Source: [Scytonema hofmanni] UTEX 2349
GTDB taxonomy: Bacteria; Cyanobacteriota; Cyanobacteriia; Cyanobacteriales; Nostocaceae
Length of the DNA stretch: 64,000 nt
NCBI RefSeq assembly: GCF_000582685.1
Contig: NZ_KK073768.1
Location: forward strand, 72,754-136,753
Direction: 5' to 3'
Shown: positions 51,922 through 59,542 of the stretch, piece after piece
Position numbering within the stretch: position 1 is the first letter of the stretch
Layout: every line of letters starts with the position of its first letter
Translations under genes and position numbers: made by a program
The notes under the pieces: model-generated
The model's input: only the letters and a program-made list of their open reading frames with translations
The model's database searches: none
Told to the model about the DNA's origin: nothing

Positions 51922-53270
51922 AAAGCCCTTTACGAGCCGTGAAGCGTAAAGCCCCCGTCTTTTAAGCGGGGGATATAAGCGAACGAGCCAAATTTATTTG
52001 GCTTTAAAAACAGTTTGTCTGTTTTTAAGATAAACTAAAATAATGCTCAACCTAACGTATACCTACCGCTTAAAACTAACGCAATTGCAATCCCAAACTT
52101 ATGAGGCATGGTTAGAAACCTCTCGTAGAGTCTGGAACTTTGCGTTGGCAGAAAGAAAGGATTGGTATAATTCAAGGTCATGCAGAATAAATGCTTGTAG
52201 TCTAAAAAGTGAGTACATAATTTCGTCCGATGCGCCCCGACCTACGTTCGCATCTCAATGCAAAGCCTTAACGATAGCCAGAAAAATTAATCCCGATCTT
52301 AATGCAGCGCATTCTCAAATGCTGCAACAGGTATTGAGGCGATTAGAAAAAGCATTCATTGGGATGTGGGAGTCAGGAAAAGGCTTTCCCCGGTTCAAAA
52401 AACAAGGGAGAATGCGCTCTTTATTGTTTCCACAGTTAGGGGTTAATCCTCTTCTTGGAAGCAAGGTTAAACTTCCTGGCATTGGCTGGGTAAAAATGCA
52501 ATTATCCCGACCTATCCCAGATGGATTTGTAGCAAAACAAGCTCAAGTGATAAGGAAAGCTTCGGGGTGGTATGTGATGCTCACGTTGCAAGCTGACGTT
52601 GATGTCCCAAGTTTTGCGCCACACGGTCAAGCCGTTGGTATTGATATTGGATTAAAGAGTTTCTTGGCAACTTCGACGGGAGAGCAAATCGCTAGACCTA
52701 GATTTTTTGTCGATCTCCAACGCAAGCTGAAATTGCTGCAACGCATGGTAAGTCACAAAAAATTAGGGTCAAATAATTGGCGGAAGGCTCAAAGTAGAGT
52801 TGCCAGATTGTATGAATACATTCACGACACGCGCAAGGATTTTCATTTCAAGCTAGCGCATAAGTTATGTAATCAAGCCGGGACGATATTCGTTGAAGAC
52901 TTAAACTTCAAGCCTTGGGCTAAAGGTATGTTTTCTAAACATACATTAGACGCTGGGTTTGGAGAATTCTTTTCAATACTAGAGTGGGTGTGTTGGAAAC
53001 GCGGGGTTTATTTGGCTAAAGTCAATCCCAATGGAACTAGCCAAACCTGCCCCAACTGCAACCACCACACTGGAAAGAAAGATTTAAGCGAGCGGATACA
53101 TCATTGTAGTGAATGTGGATTCCAGACAGATAGAGACGTTGCCGCCGCTATGGTGGTGATGCAACGTGGACTTGCAGCCGTAGGGCATACGGTCAAGATG
53201 CTTGGCGAGGGGTTAAACAATAGTTCCCCATTGACCCAAGAATCCCCCCTTTTATAAAGGGGGGAGTGTC
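51922..53270 (+). mobile_element. IS200/IS605-type element with tnpB only
   Basis: The left end carries a hairpin (CTTTACG..CGTAAAG, 51928-51951) and CCCCCGTC..GCGGGGG (51952-51972), followed by two more palindromes up to the ATG. The right end has CCCCCC-TTTTATAAA-GGGGGG (53244-53264), then AGTGTCAAC. No tnpA is present, so it needs a transposase in trans. The right end overlaps the tnpB stop, where a guide (omega) RNA would be made. Confidence 0.75.
52043..53257 (+). CDS. tnpB: TnpB, IS605-type RNA-guided endonuclease
   Basis: 404 residues. The RuvC triad appears intact: Asp in AVGIDIGLKSFLA, Glu in TIFVEDLNF and Asp in FQTDRDVAAAMV. Zinc knuckles are CPNC and CSEC. The N-terminal domain (YRLKLTQLQSQTYEAWLETSRRVWNFAL) is typical. 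TnpB proteins cut DNA guided by an RNA from the element's right end. The element looks complete and the gene undamaged, so activity is possible. Confidence 0.9.
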   Translation: MLNLTYTYRLKLTQLQSQTYEAWLETSRRVWNFALAERKDWYNSRSCRINACSLKSEYIISSDAPRPTFASQCKALTIARKINPDLNAAHSQMLQQVLRRLEKAFIGMWESGKGFPRFKKQGRMRSLLFPQLGVNPLLGSKVKLPGIGWVKMQLSRPIPDGFVAKQAQVIRKASGWYVMLTLQADVDVPSFAPHGQAVGIDIGLKSFLATSTGEQIARPRFFVDLQRKLKLLQRMVSHKKLGSNNWRKAQSRVARLYEYIHDTRKDFHFKLAHKLCNQAGTIFVEDLNFKPWAKGMFSKHTLDAGFGEFFSILEWVCWKRGVYLAKVNPNGTSQTCPNCNHHTGKKDLSERIHHCSECGFQTDRDVAAAMVVMQRGLAAVGHTVKMLGEGLNNSSPLTQESPLL

Positions 53271-53397
53271 AACCTATTTACATCACCTGCATCTTGAGGT
53301 TATGACATTAAAGTTAACCACATAATTTCAGTATGTGGTTAATGATCAAAAACGCTGAGAACCGACAACGCAGCGAATAACCCATTAATTAAGAAGT

Positions 53398-53604
53398 ATG
53401 AACAACGCTTTAGATACTATGTATCAGTTAGCATGGCATTTACCTGTATATTCAACAACGATAGCTCAAACCGTTAAAGATCCTGATATTATCGGTCAAA
53501 TGCAAACAGCTTTTAACCACTTTATCCAAACAGGTCAGGTATGGGCACTATTGATTGGGTTGGTCATTGGCTATATGATCCGGAATCTAACTAGCTACGG
53601 TTAA
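53398..53604 (+). CDS. Small membrane protein of unknown function
   Basis: 68 residues. The last third is a single membrane helix (VWALLIGLVIGYMIRNLTSYG). The first part is amphipathic (ALDTMYQLAWHLPVYSTTIAQ). Its stop is followed by an STRR hairpin that leads to argH. No family recognised. Confidence 0.6.
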   Translation: MNNALDTMYQLAWHLPVYSTTIAQTVKDPDIIGQMQTAFNHFIQTGQVWALLIGLVIGYMIRNLTSYG

Positions 53605-53757
53605 ATGAGGGACAAGGAGACAAGGGGGATAAGGGGGACAAGGGAGATAAGGGAGATAAGGGAGATAAGAAGAATAATTTTTCTTTCCCCCATCCCCCCC
53701 TCCCCCCCTCTCCCCCTCTCCCCCTCTCCCCCCCTCTCCACATCCCGCATTATCTAT
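53605..53757. repeat. STRR hairpin leading to the argH start
   Basis: Repeated GGGAGATAA and GGGGGACAA units, an AT-rich turn (AAGAAGAATAATTTTTCTTT) and repeated CCCCCTCT units. The frame through it joins argH but is low-complexity (REIREIREIRR, then PPSPPLPLSPSPP), so it is not taken as coding. Confidence 0.65.
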
Positions 53758-55146
53758 ATGACAAAAGAACCAACTTGGAGTCAGCGATTTGAATCAGCGT
53801 TACATCCGGCGATCGCTCGGTTTAATGCGAGTATAGGTTTTGACATTGAATTAATCGAATACGATATCACTGGCTCTCAAGCTCATGGTAAAATGTTGGC
53901 TCATACTGGCATCATTTCCCCAGAAGAAGGAAGTCTTCTGGTTTCGGGTTTAGAACAAATTCGTCAGGAATATCGCGCTGGCAAATTTCACCCAGGTATC
54001 GATGCGGAAGATGTACACTTTGCGGTGGAAAAGCGATTGACGGAATTGGTCGGTGATGTCGGGAAAAAGCTGCATACAGCGCGATCGCGTAATGACCAAG
54101 TTGGTACTGATACCAGACTTTATCTGCGCGACCAAATTCAACATATCCGCTCTTCACTGCGAAAATTTCAAAGTGTCTTATTAGATATAGCCGACAACCA
54201 CATTGAAACCCTAATACCAGGTTACACGCACCTGCAACGCGCCCAGCCTGTAAGTTTGGCTCATCACCTCTTAGCCTATTATCAAATGGCGCAGCGCGAC
54301 TGGGAACGCTTAGGAGACGTTTATCGTCGGGTAAATATTTCGCCTTTAGGGTGTGGTGCTTTGGCAGGAACTACTTTCCCGATTGACCGCCATTATACCG
54401 CCGAACTATTGCAATTTGACGAAGTTTATGCTAATAGCTTGGATGGAGTCAGCGATCGCGATTTTGCCATTGAATTTCTTTGTGCTGCTAGCTTGATTAT
54501 GGTTCACCTCAGCCGCCTTTCGGAAGAGGTTATTCTTTGGTCATCGGAAGAATTTCGGTTTGTCACGCTGAAAGATAGCTGTGCTACGGGTTCCAGCATT
54601 ATGCCCCAAAAGAAAAACCCCGATGTGCCAGAATTGGTGCGGGGGAAAACTGGGCGCGTATTTGGTCATTTGCAAGCAATGCTGGTGATGATGAAGGGAC
54701 TACCTTTGGCATATAACAAAGACTTGCAAGAAGACAAAGAAGCTTTATTTGATAGTGTCAAAACAGTCCAAGCTTGTTTAGAAGCGATGACGATTTTGCT
54801 GCGGGAAGGTTTAGAATTTCGTACTCAGCGCTTGAGGGAAGCTGTAGCCGAGGACTTTTCCAATGCTACCGATGTCGCAGATTATCTGGCAGCGCGGGGT
54901 GTTCCTTTTCGGGAAGCCTATAATCTCGTGGGTAAGGTGGTGAAAACCAGTATTGCCGCAGGTAAACTTTTAAAAGATTTGAGTTTATCAGAATGGCAAG
55001 AATTGCATCCAGCGTTTGATGCAGATATTTATGAAGCGATCGCCCCCCGTCAAGTCGTCGCAGCCCGCAATAGCTATGGTGGTACAGGCTTTGAACAAGT
55101 AAGCAAAGCCCTGAAAGCCGCCCGCACTCAAATAACTGCTAAATAA
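53758..55146 (+). CDS. argH: Argininosuccinate lyase
   Basis: 462 residues from MTKEPTWSQRFESALHPAIARFNASIGFD, the usual start, although an open frame extends upstream through STRR DNA. KLHTARSRNDQVGTDTRLYLRD, TLIPGYTHLQRAQPVSLAHHLLAY and the signature TGSSIMPQKKNPD are all present. It splits argininosuccinate to arginine and fumarate. No ordinary Shine-Dalgarno sequence precedes the ATG, since the STRR reaches to within a few bases. Confidence 0.95.
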   Translation: MTKEPTWSQRFESALHPAIARFNASIGFDIELIEYDITGSQAHGKMLAHTGIISPEEGSLLVSGLEQIRQEYRAGKFHPGIDAEDVHFAVEKRLTELVGDVGKKLHTARSRNDQVGTDTRLYLRDQIQHIRSSLRKFQSVLLDIADNHIETLIPGYTHLQRAQPVSLAHHLLAYYQMAQRDWERLGDVYRRVNISPLGCGALAGTTFPIDRHYTAELLQFDEVYANSLDGVSDRDFAIEFLCAASLIMVHLSRLSEEVILWSSEEFRFVTLKDSCATGSSIMPQKKNPDVPELVRGKTGRVFGHLQAMLVMMKGLPLAYNKDLQEDKEALFDSVKTVQACLEAMTILLREGLEFRTQRLREAVAEDFSNATDVADYLAARGVPFREAYNLVGKVVKTSIAAGKLLKDLSLSEWQELHPAFDADIYEAIAPRQVVAARNSYGGTGFEQVSKALKAARTQITAK

Positions 55147-55231
55147 GGGACTGGGGACTAGGGACTAGGGACTGGGAAGAATTTTCTTCTCTTGAATCCT
55201 GGCGCGACCCGTTGAATAATAAATAATAAAT

Positions 55232-55255
55232 AAGGGCGTATAAATATACGCCCTT
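55232..55255. terminator. Hairpin after argH
   Basis: AAGGGCGTATA and TATACGCCCTT with a two-base loop, 85 bases after the stop. The T-tract is weak. A GGGACTA-type STRR lies between (55147-55190). The rest of the spacer to 55478 shows nothing clear. Confidence 0.45.
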
Positions 55256-55478
55256 TCAAATAAATAACGGAAACTGATGAGACTACATAACATCCTTAAC
55301 TTTTGCAGAAAACACAATACACCTCAAAAGCTTACTTAAATTTACAAACTTTGACTAAGTTCGATAAGCTTTATGGCTATTTATTAATCCTCCACCCCTA
55401 GCGATCGGCTAAGGATAGGAGAATTATAGAATTTAAGCTAAAAGAGAAGCTCAAATGCTTGCTGTTGAGCAACATTCT

Positions 55479-55646
55479 TTACTCAGCAGCATCCATTGTT
55501 GCTGCGCCTTCATCCTCTTCACTCTTCGGCGGTCTTTGTTGGAATCTTCTCTGCATTCGTCCTGTAGTGGTTCGTTTACGAAACTTCCGGGCATATGCCT
55601 GGTTCCGTAGCGCCTTTTCTTTTTTGGGGTTGCGGCGCTTGGCCAT
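55479..55646 (-). CDS. Small, strongly basic protein, possibly ribosome-associated
   Basis: 55 residues from the ATG at 55646, which has GAGGTG directly upstream; the longer frame to 55706 lacks support. MAKRRNPKKEKALRNQAYARKFRKR has a basic half rich in Lys and Arg. The tail (PPKSEEDEGAATMDAAE) is acidic. The composition resembles small ribosomal or RNA-binding proteins. I cannot name the family. Confidence 0.7.
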   Translation of the reverse strand: MAKRRNPKKEKALRNQAYARKFRKRTTTGRMQRRFQQRPPKSEEDEGAATMDAAE

Positions 55647-55706
55647 GTTCACCTCATTAATAAACAACAAACTAGCTGAAGCCACAAATAACTCAGGTAA
55701 TATCAA

Positions 55707-56241
55707 CGACCAATGTTATTGATATAATCTTAGTCTACTTCAGCACTTAATACACTTTAAACAGTGTTCTAGTCTACCGCATTTAAGTTTTTTATGTCAA
55801 TCAAACTTGAGAATTATTTTTTGATTAACTAGCAATGAATTAATATTTGTAATTTTATGGCTCAATTTTCATGTGGAATAGGCAATTTCAAAGCAAAATA
55901 TTTAAATGTATAAACTATTCTCTGAAGAGAATTTTCTATCGGAGAAAAATAAATTTTAAGTTAAAAATTTTAAAGAATTAAAAAAATTAAGGTTATTTCA
56001 ACTAGAGATTTAACCAATTTAGATTTTTAAGCAAGTATTTATTACCATTTTTAACAAGTAATATTAGCTCATAATCATTGTTTTAGTTTCAGCAAATGCT
56101 AAAATTGATATGTTCTGCGGTAATCGTTAGAATAAAACCTTAAACCACGAGCATACTAACATAACACAAAATGCAATATTTTCGTAGTTGAGGGTATGTT
56201 AGTCGTGGCGGGTTCTACAGTACAACACAGACATTGGAAGA
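55707..56241. other. AT-rich spacer without genes
   Basis: 535 bp, very AT-rich, between divergently read small basic protein and Nudix genes. No palindrome or frame stands out; promoters of both should be here. Confidence 0.5.
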
Positions 56242-56736
56242 TTGAACGTTTTTGCTTTTTTTGCTGCAACGGTCCAGTCCACACGTAGCTTATGGCGCTT
56301 TGGACAAGCTGTACTGGGTATCCTCTTTCGTCATCCCATCACTGGCACCAGTATCATCCCCATTTTACCCGATGGTAGGATTGTGCTAATCCGGCGGCGT
56401 GACAATGGTCGCTGGGCATTGCCTGGAGGTATGGTGGACTGGGGAGAAGATATTCCCAATACAGTCCAGCGTGAACTGATGGAGGAAACTGGGCTTGATT
56501 TGGTGAAAATTCGGCGTTTGGTAGGAGTCTACTCCGCACCAGATCGCGATCCCAGAATTCATTCGATTTGTATTGTCGTTGAAGCAGATGTTCAGGGAAT
56601 TATGGAGATTCAGGATACCTTGGAAGCAATGGAAATCCAGGCTTTTCCTCTCAACTCTCTACCACCAGGGGAAATGTCTCACGATCACACTCGGCAGTTG
56701 CAAGATTACTTGCAGGGCTTGACAACATTAGCGTAA
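56242..56736 (+). CDS. Nudix hydrolase
   Basis: 164 residues from a TTG at 56242 with GGAAG just before it. The Nudix box is complete: GGMVDWGEDIPNTVQRELMEETGLDL, matching G(x5)E(x7)REUxEExGU. The N-terminal 30 residues are amphipathic. The substrate (NDP-sugar, dinucleotide or similar) is not predictable. It is followed by a GTTAGTT-type STRR hairpin. Confidence 0.88.
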   Translation: MNVFAFFAATVQSTRSLWRFGQAVLGILFRHPITGTSIIPILPDGRIVLIRRRDNGRWALPGGMVDWGEDIPNTVQRELMEETGLDLVKIRRLVGVYSAPDRDPRIHSICIVVEADVQGIMEIQDTLEAMEIQAFPLNSLPPGEMSHDHTRQLQDYLQGLTTLA

Positions 56737-56737
56737 A

Positions 56738-56825
56738 AGTATAGTTGTTGGTTGTTAGTTGTTAGTTCTTGGGTGTTATTTTTTGATTGTTATTCCACTA
56801 ACCACTAACCACTAACAACTATCTG
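56738..56825. repeat. STRR hairpin, GTTGTTA/CTAACCA units
   Basis: GTTGGTTGTTAGTTGTTAG in one arm, an AT-rich turn, then tandem CACTAACC units ending ACTAACAACT. The arms are largely complementary. It lies between the Nudix and hydrolase genes. Confidence 0.65.
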
Positions 56826-56842
56826 TTATCTACTAAATTAAA

Positions 56843-57652
56843 ATGAATAATTTATTTCGTAACTCCCGGAGAAAACTGTCTCAAGGGTTATTATTTTGGC
56901 GTGAAGTTGGTGAAGGAACTCCTATAATTTTCTTACATGGTGCTTGGAATGATAGCTGTGAATGGTTATCGGTGATGGAATCGCTTTCACATTATCATTG
57001 CTTTGCACCAGATTTATTCGGTTTCGGTGAGTCAGATGATCCTAAAGTTCACTACTCAATTGATTTACTTTTAGAATCTTTAGCTGAATTTATCCACGCT
57101 TTAAAGCTGGAAAAAGTTTATTTAGTCGGACATTCACTCGGAGGGTGGATTGCTGCTAGCTATGCTTTAAAATATTCAGAGCAAGTTTATGGTTTAGTAT
57201 TGTTAGCACCAGAGGGTGTGAAAATAGAAGGACAAGAAAAGCGTTTGCAGAAAATGCGGCAATTAGTCAAGCGATCGCCTTTTATATTTAAATTATTACG
57301 ACTGCTTCGTCCCATAACTAAAATGTTAGGCTGGAATCAAGAAATTGAACAAGATTGGCAGCTTTATCAAACATTGGTAAAATATCCCACAGCTTGCAAA
57401 ATATTATTTCAACGTCAGCAGCCTGAAATTAATGCCGAATTATTAAACGACCGATTATATAATTTAGAAATCCCAGTTTTGATTTTGCAAGGTGGAGAAG
57501 ATACACCACAAAGTTTAGCTATGAGTCAAGTTTACAGTCAAGCTCCTTTATCTGAGTTAAAAATAATTGCCCACGGCAAAAACAACTTACCTGAATCTTG
57601 CGCTGGTATTGTCGCTGGATATATTCGAGAATTTATCAAAACTTATAATTAG
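56843..57652 (+). CDS. Alpha/beta hydrolase
   Basis: 269 residues. PIIFLHGAWND (oxyanion region), LVGHSLGGWIAASYAL (nucleophile Ser), and VLILQGGEDTPQSL with a late IIAHGKNNLPES for Asp and His complete the fold. It sits 17 bp before the DUF6671 gene. The substrate is unknown. Confidence 0.88.
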   Translation: MNNLFRNSRRKLSQGLLFWREVGEGTPIIFLHGAWNDSCEWLSVMESLSHYHCFAPDLFGFGESDDPKVHYSIDLLLESLAEFIHALKLEKVYLVGHSLGGWIAASYALKYSEQVYGLVLLAPEGVKIEGQEKRLQKMRQLVKRSPFIFKLLRLLRPITKMLGWNQEIEQDWQLYQTLVKYPTACKILFQRQQPEINAELLNDRLYNLEIPVLILQGGEDTPQSLAMSQVYSQAPLSELKIIAHGKNNLPESCAGIVAGYIREFIKTYN

Positions 57653-57669
57653 ATATAGTTGAATCGATA

Positions 57670-58524
57670 ATGAAAAATCAACAGTTGTTTAGTAATCGAG
57701 TCGCAATACTCGCTACTATGCATCAAAAAGAGATAGTCATTGCACCACTTTTAGAGCAATTAGGAATTAAAGTTATAGTACCACCTGATTTAAATACTGA
57801 TATTTTCGGTACATTCACCAGAGAAATTGAACGTCCTGGTACGCAAATTGAAGCTGCCAGATTAAAAGCGGAAAAAGCACTTGCTATTACAGGTGAAAGT
57901 TTAGCGATCGCTAGCGAAGGTACTTTTTGTCCTCATCCTAGTTTACCTTATATTTCTAGTAATAGAGAAATCGTTATTTTATTAGATAAAGAAAACAATC
58001 TAGAAATTATTGGTGAGGAATTTTCTCTCGAAACTAACCATAATTTTCAGATTATTCACAATGTTGAAGAAGCGTATAAATTTGCAACTAAAGTTGGGTT
58101 TCCCGAACATGGTTTGATTGTTATTTCTGATTCACCTAAAGAAAGCGGTGAGATATTCAAAGGTATTATTACAGATAAACAACTTGAAGAAGCTGTTAAT
58201 TTGGCTTTAAAAAAATCATCAACTAAAAAGGTGCATATAGAAACAGATATGCGGGCAATGTATAACCCTACACGAATGAGAAACATAGAAAAAGCCACTC
58301 GTAATTTAATAAAAAAGATTAATACCTTTTGCCCTAACTGTGGTATGCCGGGTTTTGAAATAACTCAACGAATTAAAGGATTACCCTGTGCAAGTTGTTA
58401 TACACCAACTTTGCTAACTCGTGCTGTCAAATATCAATGCCAAAAATGCGGTTTTACTCAACAAGAATCATTCCCTGATGGGAAATATGCCGATCCTGGA
58501 CAGTGTATGTATTGTAATCCTTGA
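57670..58524 (+). CDS. DUF6671-type protein with zinc knuckles
   Basis: 284 residues. The N-terminal domain (VAILATMHQKEIVIAPLLEQLGI, FGTFTREIERPGTQIEAARLKAE, ASEGTFCPHP) is followed by VHIETDMRAMYNPTRMRNIEKAT. Four CxxC pairs end it: CPNC, CASC, CQKC and CMYC, likely two zinc sites. It matches a family of unknown function. It is just downstream of the hydrolase and may be co-transcribed with it. Confidence 0.82.
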   Translation: MKNQQLFSNRVAILATMHQKEIVIAPLLEQLGIKVIVPPDLNTDIFGTFTREIERPGTQIEAARLKAEKALAITGESLAIASEGTFCPHPSLPYISSNREIVILLDKENNLEIIGEEFSLETNHNFQIIHNVEEAYKFATKVGFPEHGLIVISDSPKESGEIFKGIITDKQLEEAVNLALKKSSTKKVHIETDMRAMYNPTRMRNIEKATRNLIKKINTFCPNCGMPGFEITQRIKGLPCASCYTPTLLTRAVKYQCQKCGFTQQESFPDGKYADPGQCMYCNP

Positions 58525-58527
58525 TAT

Positions 58528-58559
58528 TGTAGAGACGTTCTACCGCAACGTCTCTACAA
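58528..58559. repeat. GTAGAGACG palindrome overlapping the coaX stop
   Basis: TTGTAGAGACGTT (58528-58540) pairs with AACGTCTCTACAA (58547-58559). On the minus strand the TAG of GTAGAGACG is the coaX stop codon (58554-58556). It also separates two convergent genes. Confidence 0.8.
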
Positions 58560-59351
58560 AAAAAATAGCGATCGCATTCCCCAAAATATCAAATTCGGTT
58601 CCACAATCAAACGCGCTGCAATTTCTGGATACTGGGATTTCATATAGTTTACCACTAAGGTGCGATCGCCTCCTTTAATCGCAACCTTACTATCGGGAAA
58701 ATTACACCACCAAGCTTCAACAAAGTCTTTGATTCCCGCTAATAAAGTGTAAATAACTCCACTTTGCATTGCCTCTTCTGTATTTAAAGCAAATCGTTGC
58801 GGTAGAGACTTCGTATTTCGCGTCTCTACAAATGGTAATTGTGCTGTTTTTTGCGTCAGACTCGCAAGCTGTAAATGAAATCCTGGTAAAATTGCCCCCC
58901 CAACTAAATTCTGGTGTTTATCAGCACCTGTAAAAGTCAGTGCTGTCCCCGCATCAATAACTAACATGGGAAAGCCTAAAGTACTTCCAGCACCATATAA
59001 ACTCAACGCACGGTCAATTCCCAAGGTGGGATAAATGCCTTTCAAAGGTACTTGGTCTAAGGTAATAACGCGAACCTGATAATAAGTTTGCCAAATCTCA
59101 GTTTGACTGGGAACAACGGAGGAGAGGAGGAGGGGGGGAGGGGGGGATGAGGGAGATGGGGGGGATGGGGGGGATGAGGGAAAAATTTTGAGTAGAAAAT
59201 CTTCTAATGATTGATATTGCGCTAGCTGATCTATAACAGCGATCGGCAAATAGTCACTATCCCAAGTTTTGGAAAGTTTCTCACCTCTAAATAATGCCCA
59301 ATGTAAGCGAGAATTGCCAATTTCTAAAGCTAGCCAAAGATTTTCTGACAT
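58554..59351 (-). CDS. coaX: Type III pantothenate kinase with repeat-derived inserts
   Basis: 265 residues. WLALEIGNSRLHWALF is the phosphate-binding start of the ASKHA fold. GIDRALSLYGAGSTLGFPMLVIDAGTALTFTGAD and GGAILPGFHLQLASLTQKTAQLP are the classic CoaX motifs. Two segments are foreign: a Pro/Ser run at about 55-78 (SSPPSPPSPSSPPPP from G-rich STRR at 59117-59185), and VETRNTKSL from the palindrome at 58802-58830. Its stop codon also comes from a palindrome. It makes phosphopantothenate, the first step to CoA. Confidence 0.9.
   Translation of the reverse strand: MSENLWLALEIGNSRLHWALFRGEKLSKTWDSDYLPIAVIDQLAQYQSLEDFLLKIFPSSPPSPPSPSSPPPPLLLSSVVPSQTEIWQTYYQVRVITLDQVPLKGIYPTLGIDRALSLYGAGSTLGFPMLVIDAGTALTFTGADKHQNLVGGAILPGFHLQLASLTQKTAQLPFVETRNTKSLPQRFALNTEEAMQSGVIYTLLAGIKDFVEAWWCNFPDSKVAIKGGDRTLVVNYMKSQYPEIAARLIVEPNLIFWGMRSLFFL
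58802..58830. repeat. GTAGAGACG palindrome inside coaX
   Basis: These 29 bases are identical to 50594-50622 in cca. Here they are read as VETRNTKSL rather than RDAKYEVST. Confidence 0.85.
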
Positions 59352-59542
59352 TGGGTTTGGTAGTTGGTAATTGGTAATAATTTTTTTCCAGTCCCTAGTA
59401 CAACCAGTCCTCAGTCCCCAGTTTTGATTTCACACTTTTATTTTTCTTAACTCAACCATAGATTTTTTAAAAAAAATTAACAATTAACTCGTGTCACAAT
59501 AAAAGCAGAGGAAAAATACTCATTTGCGTAAGGAGGGGAGTT

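Noticed and set aside
53605..53757. N-terminal extension of ArgH
   Set aside because: Low-complexity translation of STRR DNA; family members start at the ATG at 53758.
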